8,255 nt of DNA from positions 1-8,255 of the forward strand of contig CALXAS010000068.1 of NCBI GenBank assembly GCA_944386315.1, written 5' to 3'. This stretch comes from an uncultured Clostridia bacterium. Its GTDB lineage: Bacteria > Bacillota > Clostridia > TANB77 > CAG-508. Positions 1 through 6,423 of this stretch are shown piece by piece. Each line of letters begins with the position of its first letter. Within the stretch, counting starts at the first letter, position 1. The position numbers were made by a program, and so were the translations under genes. The notes beneath the pieces are model-generated. The model was given only the letters and a program-made list of their open reading frames with translations. It was not told the origin of the DNA and did no database searches.

Positions 1-290
1 TTTTTTGCTGCTCTCCATCTTCTTTCTCCTGCTACTATTTCATAATAGTTATCTTTCTTCGTCACAATAATTGGCTGTATCACGCCATACACTTTAATAG
101 ATTCTGCTAATTCTTCTATTGCTTCTTCATCAAAATTTCTTCTAGGTTGGTTACTATTTGGTTCTATCTCTGTAATTTTTATTTTTTCAATAACTTCTCC
201 TTCTTTTTTTTCTTCGCTTTCTCGTTCTAGTACAGAATTATCTCCAAATAAAGCATCTAACCCTTTTCCTAAACCTGTATTTTTTGCCAT
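1..290 (-). CDS. parB: Chromosome-partitioning protein ParB (Spo0J), N-terminal part, runs off the left edge
   Basis: ParB is the CTP-dependent DNA clamp that loads at parS sites near the origin and works with ParA in chromosome segregation. I translated this open frame directly. It starts at ATG with an SD-like GGGTGG 5 nt upstream, and 96 full codons are visible. The N-terminus MAKNTGLGKGLDALFG is the typical ParB/Spo0J opening and contributes to the ParA-interacting tail. An acidic linker follows (about residues 20-35). Then come the ParB N-domain motifs: IEPNSNQPRRNFD (42-54), GVIQPIIV (69-76) and the nucleotide-binding GERRWRA (88-94). The helix-turn-helix and dimerisation domains lie outside the window. 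The gene begins 20 nt after the parA stop, so the two are surely cotranscribed. A Noc paralogue is less likely because of the direct parA linkage. Confidence 0.95.
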   Translation of the reverse strand, partial: MAKNTGLGKGLDALFGDNSVLERESEEKKEGEVIEKIKITEIEPNSNQPRRNFDEEAIEELAESIKVYGVIQPIIVTKKDNYYEIVAGERRWRAAK

Positions 291-310
291 TTTATCCACC
301 CTTTCTTTTT

Positions 311-1099
311 TTATTTCATATGTTTTGCTTTTTGTTCTTCTTCATTCTTTTTTAAAAATTCCTTTGCAAATTTCTCATAAGACTTAGCACCTTTAGACTT
401 AGGATCATAAATACTAATAGGCATTCCATAACTTGGTGCCTCACTTAATCTAACATTTCTAGGAATTACCGTCTTGTATACTCTGTTCTCAAAGTATTTG
501 CTTACTTCCTTTACTACTTGATTAGATAAGTTTGTCCTAATGTCAAACATAGTTAATAAAGCTCCCTCTACTTCTAAGTTTGGATTCAAGTGTTTCTTTA
601 CTAAGTTGATAGTATTAATCAGTTGTCCCAATCCTTCTAATGCGTAGTATTCGCATTGTACAGGAATTAGCACACTATCAGAAGCAGTAAATGCATTTAG
701 TGTAATTAGGCCTAATGATGGAGGGCAGTCTATAATAATATAATCATATTTGTCTTTTATGCAATCTAATTTTTCTTTTAATCTTTGTTCTCTTGACATC
801 ATAGATACTAATTCCACTTCTGCTCCTGCCAAATTGATATTAGATGGACATACATCTAAATTTTTCACCATAGTAGTTTGTAATGTGTTTTCTATTTCAA
901 CATCATTAATAATCACATCATACACAGAAAAATGAACACTTTTATCTATTCCCAATCCACTTGTTGCATTTCCTTGCGGATCGGTATCTACCATTAGCAC
1001 TTTTTTCCCTTTTTTAGCAAGGATAGTGCTCAAATTGATTGTGGTTGTAGTCTTTCCGACGCCACCTTTTTGATTTGCAATTGCTACTACTTTTCCCAA
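311..1099 (-). CDS. parA: Chromosome-partitioning ATPase ParA (Soj), TTG start
   Basis: ParA is a DNA-bound ATPase that cooperates with ParB at parS to segregate origins. In relatives it also regulates DnaA. From the chosen start the protein has 262 residues, normal for chromosomal Soj/ParA. The deviant Walker A box KGGVGKTT is at 11-18, the A' motif DTDPQGNAT at 38-46 and the Walker B stretch IIIDCPPSLG at 121-130. The C-terminal half has the family stretches PRNVRLSEAPSYGMPI (213-228) and YDPKSKGAKSY (231-241). An upstream in-frame ATG at 1114 overlaps the only Shine-Dalgarno sequence. The TTG at 1099 lies 7 nt after GGAGGT and gives the family-typical N-terminus MGKVVAIANQKGGVGK, so I prefer it. 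The gene has its own promoter and is followed 20 nt later by parB. Confidence 0.96.
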   Translation of the reverse strand: MGKVVAIANQKGGVGKTTTTINLSTILAKKGKKVLMVDTDPQGNATSGLGIDKSVHFSVYDVIINDVEIENTLQTTMVKNLDVCPSNINLAGAEVELVSMMSREQRLKEKLDCIKDKYDYIIIDCPPSLGLITLNAFTASDSVLIPVQCEYYALEGLGQLINTINLVKKHLNPNLEVEGALLTMFDIRTNLSNQVVKEVSKYFENRVYKTVIPRNVRLSEAPSYGMPISIYDPKSKGAKSYEKFAKEFLKKNEEEQKAKHMK

Positions 1100-1106
1100 A
1101 AAAATT

Positions 1107-1112
1107 ACCTCC
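1107..1112 (-). promoter_or_regulatory. Ribosome-binding site that decides the parA start
   Basis: GGAGGT on the minus strand lies 7 nt before the TTG at 1099. The alternative ATG at 1114 overlaps this motif and has no SD of its own. From the predicted transcription start near 1129 that ATG would have a leader of only about 15 nt. Confidence 0.8.
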
Positions 1113-1135
1113 ATCTCATTTTTTTACCTATATAT

Positions 1136-1164
1136 GTTATATAAAAATATTGAATATATGTCAA
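1136..1164 (-). promoter_or_regulatory. Sigma-A-type promoter of the parA-parB operon
   Basis: Minus-strand -35 TTGACA (1159-1164), an exact 17-bp spacer and -10 TATAAC (1136-1141). The -35 is a perfect match and the -10 has one mismatch. The upstream flank is almost pure A/T and could act as an UP element. Transcription should start near 1129, giving a leader of about 30 nt before the TTG start of parA. It lies just after the rsmG terminator, so parAB has its own transcript. Confidence 0.85.
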
Positions 1165-1195
1165 TAAATTTTGTTAAAATATTCAAATTTTTTTC

Positions 1196-1222
1196 AAAAA
1201 AAAGAGCTAATTTTTAGCTCTT
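1196..1222 (-). terminator. Rho-independent terminator after rsmG
   Basis: On the minus strand, AAGAGCTAA (1214-1222) pairs perfectly with TTAGCTCTT (1202-1210) around a 3-nt AAA loop. A run of eight T follows (1203 down to 1196, its first two bases shared with the stem). The stem begins 6 nt past the rsmG stop, so this ends the mnmG-rsmG transcript. The plus strand also has a T6 run at 1225-1230 after the stem, so some bidirectional activity is possible. Confidence 0.93.
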
Positions 1223-1228
1223 CCTTTT

Positions 1229-1945
1229 TTATCGAATTGGATTTTTGCTTGGAATACCAGACTTTCTAGGATATTGTGATGGTGTATTTTTTACTTTTTT
1301 GATAATAATATTATTTCTTTCTATTTCTGTATCCATTAAATGAAAATAATCTACTTTTTCTAATTCCCCACCCAATACTGCTATTGCTTTTTTAGCTTCA
1401 TCTAACTCTTCTTGTATGTTTGGACCTTTCATGCAAATACATTTTCCTTCTTTTTTTACAAAAGGAAGCATATATTCCAACAAAACTGGTAGATTTGCTA
1501 CTGCTCTAGAGGTTGCAATATCGTATTTTTCTCTATTTTCTTTTGCAAAATCTTCTGCTCTAGCATGTTCTACTACTACATTGGATAATTGCAATTTTGT
1601 AACTATTTCTTTTAAGAATGAAATTCTTTTATTCAGTGCATCTATTAATGTAAAAGAAGTATTCGGACAGATAATAGCAAGTGGTATTCCAGGAAATCCT
1701 GCCCCCGTTCCTACATCTATCACTTTTTTTTCTTCTTCTATATAAGGAGAAATTGTCATAGAATCTATAAAATGCTTTAATATAATTTCTTTTGGATCTG
1801 TTATTGCTGTTAAATTCATTTTTTGATTCCATTCTAACAATAATTCCATATAAGAAAAGAATTTTTGCATTTGTTCTTCTGCTATTTTATTTGCACTTTC
1901 TGGATACTCTTTTGTCCATTCTTTTTTAAATTCCTCAAAATTCAT
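1229..1945 (-). CDS. rsmG: 16S rRNA (guanine-N7)-methyltransferase RsmG (GidB)
   Basis: RsmG transfers a methyl group from S-adenosylmethionine to N7 of a guanine in the 530 loop of 16S rRNA (G527 in E. coli numbering). Loss of the enzyme is known to give low-level streptomycin resistance in several bacteria. The protein has 238 residues, usual for the family. Visible motifs are WNQKMNLTAI (39-48), the SAM-binding loop VGTGAGFPGIPLAI (78-91), TSRAVA (145-150) and the C-terminal YPRKSGIPSKNPI (225-237). Its ATG overlaps the mnmG stop in an ATGA junction, which implies translational coupling. A strong terminator follows the stop, making rsmG the last gene of its transcript. No truncation or missing motif is seen. 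Confidence 0.97.
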   Translation of the reverse strand: MNFEEFKKEWTKEYPESANKIAEEQMQKFFSYMELLLEWNQKMNLTAITDPKEIILKHFIDSMTISPYIEEEKKVIDVGTGAGFPGIPLAIICPNTSFTLIDALNKRISFLKEIVTKLQLSNVVVEHARAEDFAKENREKYDIATSRAVANLPVLLEYMLPFVKKEGKCICMKGPNIQEELDEAKKAIAVLGGELEKVDYFHLMDTEIERNNIIIKKVKNTPSQYPRKSGIPSKNPIR

Positions 1946-3837
1946 ATTTTTTCCTCTCTATTCCTATTTTCTAACGTTTCTAAGTAAATTAATAAAACAG
2001 AAATATCTGCTGGAGAAACACCGGATATTCTAGATGCTTGTCCTACTGAATTTGGCCTTATTTGATTTAATTTCTGTCTTGCCTCTAGCCTTAATCCCTT
2101 TATTTGTTCATAATTAATGTGTTCTGGCAATATTTTTTTCTCTAATTTTTTAAATTTTTCTACTTGTTGCTCTTGTAATTTAATATATCCCTCATACTTT
2201 ATTTGTATTCCGACTTCTTGCTTTACTTGTTCTGGTAGTTCTGGTCGTTTTGTATCTATTTCTTTTAATATATCATAACCCAATTCTGCTCTTCTTACTA
2301 AATCTGCTAATTTTACTCCTGTTGAAATATGCGAAGATTGGTGTTTTTCTAAAAAAAGATTCACTTCTTCCGTCGGTTTTATAATTGTTTCTTTTACACG
2401 CTTTGTTTCTTCCTCGATTTGTCTCTTTTTCACTAAAAATTTTTGATATCTTTCCTCTGAAATTAAACCTACTTCATGCCCTATTTCTGTTAGCCTTAAA
2501 TCTGCATTATCTTGTCTTAATAAAAGCCTGTATTCTGCTCTAGAAGTCATCATTCTATATGGTTCATTCGTTCCTTTTGTTACAATGTCATCAATTAAAA
2601 CCCCTATATAGCCCTGTGTTCTATCTAAAATAATTGGCTCTTTTCCTTGTAATTTCAAACTGCTATTAATTCCTGCCATTAGTCCTTGGCAGGCTGCTTC
2701 TTCGTAACCAGAAGTTCCATTGGTTTGACCAGCAAAATATAAACCTTCAATACCTTTATACTCTAAAGATAGTTTTAAATCCGATGGCACAATACAATCA
2801 TATTCTATTGCATAAGCTGGTCTTGTAAACTCTGCATTCTCTAGTCCTGGAACGGTCCTATACATAGCTATTTGTACATCTTCTGGCAACGATGAACTCA
2901 TTCCTTGGATGTACATTTCTTCTGTATCTCTTCCCACTGGCTCTACAAATATTTGATGTCTTTCTTTATCTGCAAATCTCACTACTTTATCTTCTATAGA
3001 AGGACAATATCTTGGTCCTGTTCCTACTATTTCCCCTGCATATAAAGGAGAACGATGTAGGTTTTTTCTAATAATTTCATGTGTTTTTTCGTTGGTATAA
3101 GTTAAATAGCATGGTAATTGCTCTACACAAAGATCAATGGTATCTTCAAAAGAAAACGCTTCTGGATTTTTATCACCTTCTTGTATCTCCATTTTAGAGA
3201 AATCTATGCTTTTTCTGTTAATTCTAGCTGGTGTTCCAGTTTTAAATCTTACTAGATGTACTCCCTCTCGTCTTAAGGCCTCCGAGAATTGATTAGCTGG
3301 AAATACTCCGTCTGGTCCACTCTCAAAAGAAGTTTCTCCTATATAAATTTTTCCTTTTAAATAGGTTCCTGTCGCTACGATAATACTATCTACCTCATAA
3401 ATAGCCCCTATATTCGTTTCTACACTCTTTACTTTTCCATTCTCCACTGTAAAATCTACAATCTCTGCTTGTTTTAAATATAAATTTTCTTGCTTTTCTA
3501 AGGTGTGCTTCATTTCCATTTGATATCTTTTTCTATCCGCTTGCGCTCTTAAGGAATAAACTGCTGGACCTTTCGATGTATTTAGCATACGAAGTTGTGT
3601 ATAGGTTTTATCTATATTTTTTCCCATTTCACCACCTAGGGCATCTATCTCTCTTACTAGATGTCCTTTTGAGCTACCTCCTATATGTGGATTACATGGC
3701 ATATTGGCTACTGCTTCTAAACTAATAGAAAATAATAGGGTTTTCATTCCCATTCTTGCTGCTGCTAGCGCTGCTTCACATCCAGCATGTCCTGCACCGA
3801 TTACTGCTATGTCATATTTCCCTGCTTTATACTTCAT
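1942..3837 (-). CDS. mnmG: tRNA uridine-34 5-carboxymethylaminomethyl modification enzyme MnmG (GidA)
   Basis: MnmG is the FAD-dependent partner of MnmE. The complex installs a carboxymethylaminomethyl or aminomethyl group at C5 of the wobble uridine of certain tRNAs, using a methylene-folate donor and NADH. The 631-residue length is normal. The Rossmann FAD motif GAGHAG is at 14-19. MPCNPHIGG (46-54) contains Cys48 and GTGPRYCPSIEDK (272-284) contains Cys278, matching the two conserved cysteines of the E. coli enzyme. The signatures FAGQTNGTSGYEEAACQG (368-385) and GVLIDDIVTKGTNEPYRMM (412-430) are intact, followed by the helical MnmE/tRNA-binding C-terminus. GAGG, 9 nt before the ATG, is the ribosome-binding site and is also the last unit of a tandem repeat. 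The stop overlaps rsmG by 4 bp. The 442-bp distance to mnmE is unusually long. Confidence 0.98.
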   Translation of the reverse strand: MKYKAGKYDIAVIGAGHAGCEAALAAARMGMKTLLFSISLEAVANMPCNPHIGGSSKGHLVREIDALGGEMGKNIDKTYTQLRMLNTSKGPAVYSLRAQADRKRYQMEMKHTLEKQENLYLKQAEIVDFTVENGKVKSVETNIGAIYEVDSIIVATGTYLKGKIYIGETSFESGPDGVFPANQFSEALRREGVHLVRFKTGTPARINRKSIDFSKMEIQEGDKNPEAFSFEDTIDLCVEQLPCYLTYTNEKTHEIIRKNLHRSPLYAGEIVGTGPRYCPSIEDKVVRFADKERHQIFVEPVGRDTEEMYIQGMSSSLPEDVQIAMYRTVPGLENAEFTRPAYAIEYDCIVPSDLKLSLEYKGIEGLYFAGQTNGTSGYEEAACQGLMAGINSSLKLQGKEPIILDRTQGYIGVLIDDIVTKGTNEPYRMMTSRAEYRLLLRQDNADLRLTEIGHEVGLISEERYQKFLVKKRQIEEETKRVKETIIKPTEEVNLFLEKHQSSHISTGVKLADLVRRAELGYDILKEIDTKRPELPEQVKQEVGIQIKYEGYIKLQEQQVEKFKKLEKKILPEHINYEQIKGLRLEARQKLNQIRPNSVGQASRISGVSPADISVLLIYLETLENRNREEKI

Positions 3838-3841
3838 CTTT

Positions 3842-3899
3842 ATTTACCTCGCTTATCTCGTTTTTTCTCTCATTATCTCCCGTTATCTCTCGTTTTCTC
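3842..3899 (-). repeat. Six tandem imperfect copies of a 9-10 bp unit upstream of mnmG
   Basis: Read on the minus strand, six consecutive units each begin with GAG: GAGAAAACGA (3890-3899), GAGATAACGG (3880-3889), GAGATAATGA (3870-3879), GAGAAAAAAC (3860-3869), GAGATAAGC (3851-3859) and GAGGTAAAT (3842-3850). The rough consensus is GAGATAACGA. The last unit supplies the GAGG ribosome-binding site of mnmG and ends 4 nt before its ATG. The period of about 10 bp matches one helical turn and is not a multiple of three, which argues against a coding origin. The minus strand is strongly purine-rich here. Function unknown. Confidence 0.75.
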
Positions 3900-3973
3900 C
3901 GTTTTGCATGAAACTTAAAATTGTGTTCTGGTAACTTTTTTGGCATTTATTTTTCGTTTTTCTTTATTTTTTC

Positions 3974-3992
3974 AATGTTTCTGTGAAACGTT
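3974..3992. repeat. parS-like palindrome, one base short of the consensus
   Basis: AATGTTTC and GAAACGTT flank a 3-nt centre (TGT), giving an 8-bp inverted repeat with one G-T mismatch. The core TGTTTCTGTGAAACG (3976-3990) resembles the ParB site TGTTTCACGTGAAACA but lacks one central base and differs at the centre and at the last base. The window encodes ParA and ParB, so the likeness deserves note. The altered half-site spacing makes a working parS doubtful. Confidence 0.35.
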
Positions 3993-4080
3993 TTGTCTTT
4001 TTGACATTTTGTCTTCTGTTCATTTGTTCGCTATCATCGTTTGTATCCCTTGCTGTTCTAAGCATTCCGTCGTTTTATTT

Positions 4081-4112
4081 TTAGAATATATAAGTTAAAT
4101 TTTGTATTCTAA
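4081..4112. repeat. AT-rich inverted repeat in the mnmE-mnmG spacer
   Basis: TTAGAATA (4081-4088) and TATTCTAA (4105-4112) are perfect inverted copies around a 16-nt AT-rich loop. There is no T-run on the outflow side of either strand, so it is not a terminator. It may be a protein-binding dyad or a chance event in very AT-rich DNA. Confidence 0.35.
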
Positions 4113-4279
4113 TTGATTTATTGGTAAAATTTATTTTTGATTTTTATATTCTTTCCTATTTATCCTATCCATTATTTTTATTCTCTCGAAAATAAATTCT
4201 AAGCCATTTTTATTGTTTAAATATAAGATTGTTCATTTTTTATTCTTTTTAGCTTTATTTTTTATTTTCGCGCGTTTTT

Positions 4280-5659
4280 TTACTTTCCTAAACAAAACTT
4301 ACTAAAAATTTCTTGTATGATATCTTCAGAAATATTTTCTCCTGTTATTTTTCCTAAACATTCTAAACTTTCTTTGATTGGAATCGCTACCATATCCACT
4401 GGCAAATCTTCTTTTATACTTTGTATGGCTTGCTTAATATTTTTTCGTGCTTCTGTAATTTGATTTTTATGCCTTAGATTCGTAATAATCGTTTTATCTG
4501 CTTGAATTTCGTCCATATGGAACATTTCTTCTATTTTTTCATATAGTTTTTCTATTCCTTCTCCTGTTTGTGCCACTATTTTTATGATTGGTTTCTTTTT
4601 TTCTATTAAAATTTTTTCTTTTTCTAAATGTTTATCTTCTAAATCCGTTTTATTAATTAGAATAACGGCCTTTTTCTCCCCTAATTTATTTAAAATTTCT
4701 TCATCTTCTTTTGTAATTCCTGTTCCATTATCTAAAAGAACTAATACTAAGTCTGATTTTTCCATTACTTGGATTGCTTTTTTTACGCCTATTTCCTCGA
4801 TTTTATCCTTTGTTTTTCGAATACCTGCTGTATCTACTATTTTTAAAGGAACACCTTTTACCGTAACAAATTCTTCTATGGTGTCTCGTGTTGTTCCCTC
4901 TATATCGCTAACAATGGCCCTATCTTCTTTTAAAATTCTATTTAATAAAGAGGATTTTCCTGCATTTGGTTTTCCAATAATAGCGGTTCTTATCCCCTCT
5001 TTTAGTAACTTTCCTGTAGCAAAACTATTTTCTAACCCTTCTAAATCTTTTTTTACTTCTTCTAAGCGATTCATTAGTTTTTCATTCGTTACTTCTACCT
5101 CATCATATTCTGGATAATCAATAGAAGCCTCTATATCTGCCATTCCATCTAACAATTTATCCATAATTCCATGAATTTTTTGTGATAAAAATCCTTGTAA
5201 TTGCTCAGAAGCTGCTTTTTCTTCTTGCAATGTTTTGCTATTAATAATATCTATCACAGATTCTGCCTGTGATAAATCTATTCTTCCATTTAAAAAAGCT
5301 CTTTTGGTAAATTCTCCTGGTTCAGCAAGTATAGCTCCATTTTGAATACATTCTTCCAAAATTAATTGTTCTACTATTATTCCCCCATGAGAATTAATTT
5401 CGCACATATCTTCTTTTGTATAGCTTTTCGGATTTTTAAAAAAAGAAACTAATACTTCATCTAGTATTTCTTCCGTTTTCGCATTTACAATATAGCCATA
5501 TCGAATCGTATAGCCTTCTATCTCTTCTATTTTTATTTTATTTTTCTTTTGCGTTCTAAAAATTTTTTGTATAATTTCAAAAGTTTTTGGACCACTCATA
5601 CGAATAATCCCAATCCCTCCATTACCTATAGCCGTAGAGATTGCTGCAATTGTTTCCAT
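4280..5659 (-). CDS. mnmE: tRNA modification GTPase MnmE (TrmE/ThdF)
   Basis: MnmE is the GTPase and folate-binding partner of MnmG in modifying C5 of the tRNA wobble uridine, acting as a dimer in the cytosol. The protein has 459 residues, normal for the family. The N-terminal folate-binding domain starts METIAAISTAIGNGGIGIIR. The inserted G domain has the P-loop GKPNAGKS (229-236), switch I/K-loop GTTRDT (255-260), DTAG (276-279) and NKTD (336-339). The C-terminus ends in FCLGK with the conserved cysteine at 456. The ATG is preceded at 10 nt by AAAGGA. The gene is cut off from jag by an 83-bp palindrome-bearing gap and from mnmG by 442 bp, wider spacing than the rest of the cluster. No defects are seen. 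Confidence 0.98.
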   Translation of the reverse strand: METIAAISTAIGNGGIGIIRMSGPKTFEIIQKIFRTQKKNKIKIEEIEGYTIRYGYIVNAKTEEILDEVLVSFFKNPKSYTKEDMCEINSHGGIIVEQLILEECIQNGAILAEPGEFTKRAFLNGRIDLSQAESVIDIINSKTLQEEKAASEQLQGFLSQKIHGIMDKLLDGMADIEASIDYPEYDEVEVTNEKLMNRLEEVKKDLEGLENSFATGKLLKEGIRTAIIGKPNAGKSSLLNRILKEDRAIVSDIEGTTRDTIEEFVTVKGVPLKIVDTAGIRKTKDKIEEIGVKKAIQVMEKSDLVLVLLDNGTGITKEDEEILNKLGEKKAVILINKTDLEDKHLEKEKILIEKKKPIIKIVAQTGEGIEKLYEKIEEMFHMDEIQADKTIITNLRHKNQITEARKNIKQAIQSIKEDLPVDMVAIPIKESLECLGKITGENISEDIIQEIFSKFCLGK

Positions 5660-5679
5660 TTATATCACATCCTTTATAA

Positions 5680-5734
5680 AAGTCAAAGTTAGAAATCAGT
5701 TTATTTTGATAAACTAAAATCCGAACTTTGACTT
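5680..5734. repeat. Nested palindrome between jag and mnmE, possible terminator or processing site
   Basis: The outer arms AAGTCAAAGTT (5680-5690) and AACTTTGACTT (5724-5734) are an 11-bp perfect inverted repeat. Inside them AGTTTAT (5698-5704) and ATAAACT (5709-5715) form a second 7-bp stem with a 4-nt loop. On the minus strand the fold starts 8 nt after the jag stop and is followed by only TTTTA, so it would be a weak terminator. On the plus strand CCGATTTTTT follows. It could be a bidirectional or leaky terminator, an mRNA-processing hairpin, or a copy of a dispersed palindromic repeat. Confidence 0.7.
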
Positions 5735-5742
5735 CCGATTTT

Positions 5743-6423
5743 TTATATTTTACTTATTACAATTCTTCTATTATCATTTTCTCCTATACTATGCGTTTCT
5801 ATTTTTGAATTATCTTGTAATTTGCTATGAATAATTTTTCTTTCATATGCCGTCATAGGCTCTAATGTAATAGATTTTCCTGTTCTTAATACAGTTTTTG
5901 AAACTTTATCTGCTAAGTCTTCTAATACTTTTTTTCTTTTTTCTCTATAATTTTCTATATCTAAAGTTAATTTTATTTTTCCAGATGCTTTTTTATTGGC
6001 TATAGCAGATAAAATATTTTGCATTGCATTTAAGGTTTCTCCCCTATAACCTATTAAAGTTCCTGCCAAATTTCCTTTTATTTCTATCATAATCGTATAA
6101 TCTTCTACTTTACTTTCATAACTTAGAGAACTATCCATTTGTGGTAAAAAAGTATTTAAAAATTCTTCTACTTCTCCTTTTGCTTCTTGTATTTCATCTA
6201 TATTTCTATCATATTCTTTTACCTTATTTACTGTTTTTTTATCTGTTTCTTTTAGCGTTAACTCTACTTTTACTACTCTTGGTGTTAAAATACTAAAAAA
6301 GCTTCTTTTATCCTCTTTTTCTAATACTTTAATTTCTACTTGATTTCTACTTACTTTTAATTCCTTTAATCCGTTTTCAATAGCCTCATTGGTCGTTTTT
6401 CCTTGAGCTATAATTTTATCCAT
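5743..6423 (-). CDS. jag: RNA-binding protein Jag/KhpB (Jag-N, KH and R3H domains)
   Basis: Jag/KhpB (EloR in pneumococcus) is a cytosolic RNA-binding protein, linked in streptococci to control of cell elongation and division and often encoded beside yidC. The 226-residue protein has the Jag N-terminal domain (about 1-57, opening MDKIIAQGKTTNEAIENGL), a linker, a KH domain with the GxxG loop IGYRGE (124-129) and an R3H domain whose ERKIIHS (194-200) holds the Arg-x-x-x-His signature. The central linker (about 58-90) is short and charged. The start codon overlaps the yidC stop by 8 bp and has a near-perfect SD (AAGGAGG, 9 nt upstream), so it is cotranslated with yidC. It is probably the last gene before the palindrome at 5680-5734. 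Its RNA targets cannot be told from sequence. Confidence 0.95.
   Translation of the reverse strand: MDKIIAQGKTTNEAIENGLKELKVSRNQVEIKVLEKEDKRSFFSILTPRVVKVELTLKETDKKTVNKVKEYDRNIDEIQEAKGEVEEFLNTFLPQMDSSLSYESKVEDYTIMIEIKGNLAGTLIGYRGETLNAMQNILSAIANKKASGKIKLTLDIENYREKRKKVLEDLADKVSKTVLRTGKSITLEPMTAYERKIIHSKLQDNSKIETHSIGENDNRRIVISKI

Larger units (their letters stand above)
3838..4279. other. Long mnmE-mnmG intergenic spacer with no confident gene
   Basis: No credible coding gene, tRNA or terminator is seen in these 442 bp. By hand count the half next to mnmE (4081-4279) is about 18% GC, while the half next to mnmG (3838-4080) is about 33% GC, similar to nearby coding sequence. The spacer holds a tandem repeat (3842-3899), a parS-like palindrome (3974-3992) and an 8-bp inverted repeat (4081-4112). 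I found no convincing promoter for mnmG, so mnmG-rsmG may depend on readthrough from mnmE or on a divergent promoter I cannot recognise. Confidence 0.75.

Noticed and set aside
292..300. DnaA-box-like TTATCCACC on the plus strand
   Set aside because: One mismatch from TTATCCACA, but single and isolated, and it coincides with the purine-rich ribosome-binding site of parB, which explains it.
3827..3946. 39-codon minus-strand frame (MPKKLPEHNFKFHAKRRKRE and onward) overlapping the mnmG start by 11 bp
   Set aside because: No SD precedes its ATG, a stop codon lies directly upstream in frame, it reads through the non-triplet tandem repeat, and it favours GAG and CGG codons unlike the neighbouring genes. 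Most likely chance, though relatives could be checked.
4001..4006. TTGACA on the plus strand in the mnmE-mnmG spacer as a possible promoter
   Set aside because: No -10-like hexamer at 16-18 bp and no plus-strand gene downstream.
3964..4065. 33-codon basic minus-strand frame in the mnmE-mnmG spacer
   Set aside because: GGA abuts the ATG too closely to act as an SD, there is no family resemblance, and the length is expected by chance. It is in a different frame from the 39-codon frame, so the two do not read as one gene.
4584..5117. 177-codon plus-strand open frame opposite mnmE, and similar plus-strand frames opposite parA, rsmG, mnmG and yidC
   Set aside because: All lie antisense to confident conserved genes, give Phe/Ser-rich products typical of reading AT-rich genes backwards, and have no plausible promoter or SD seen.
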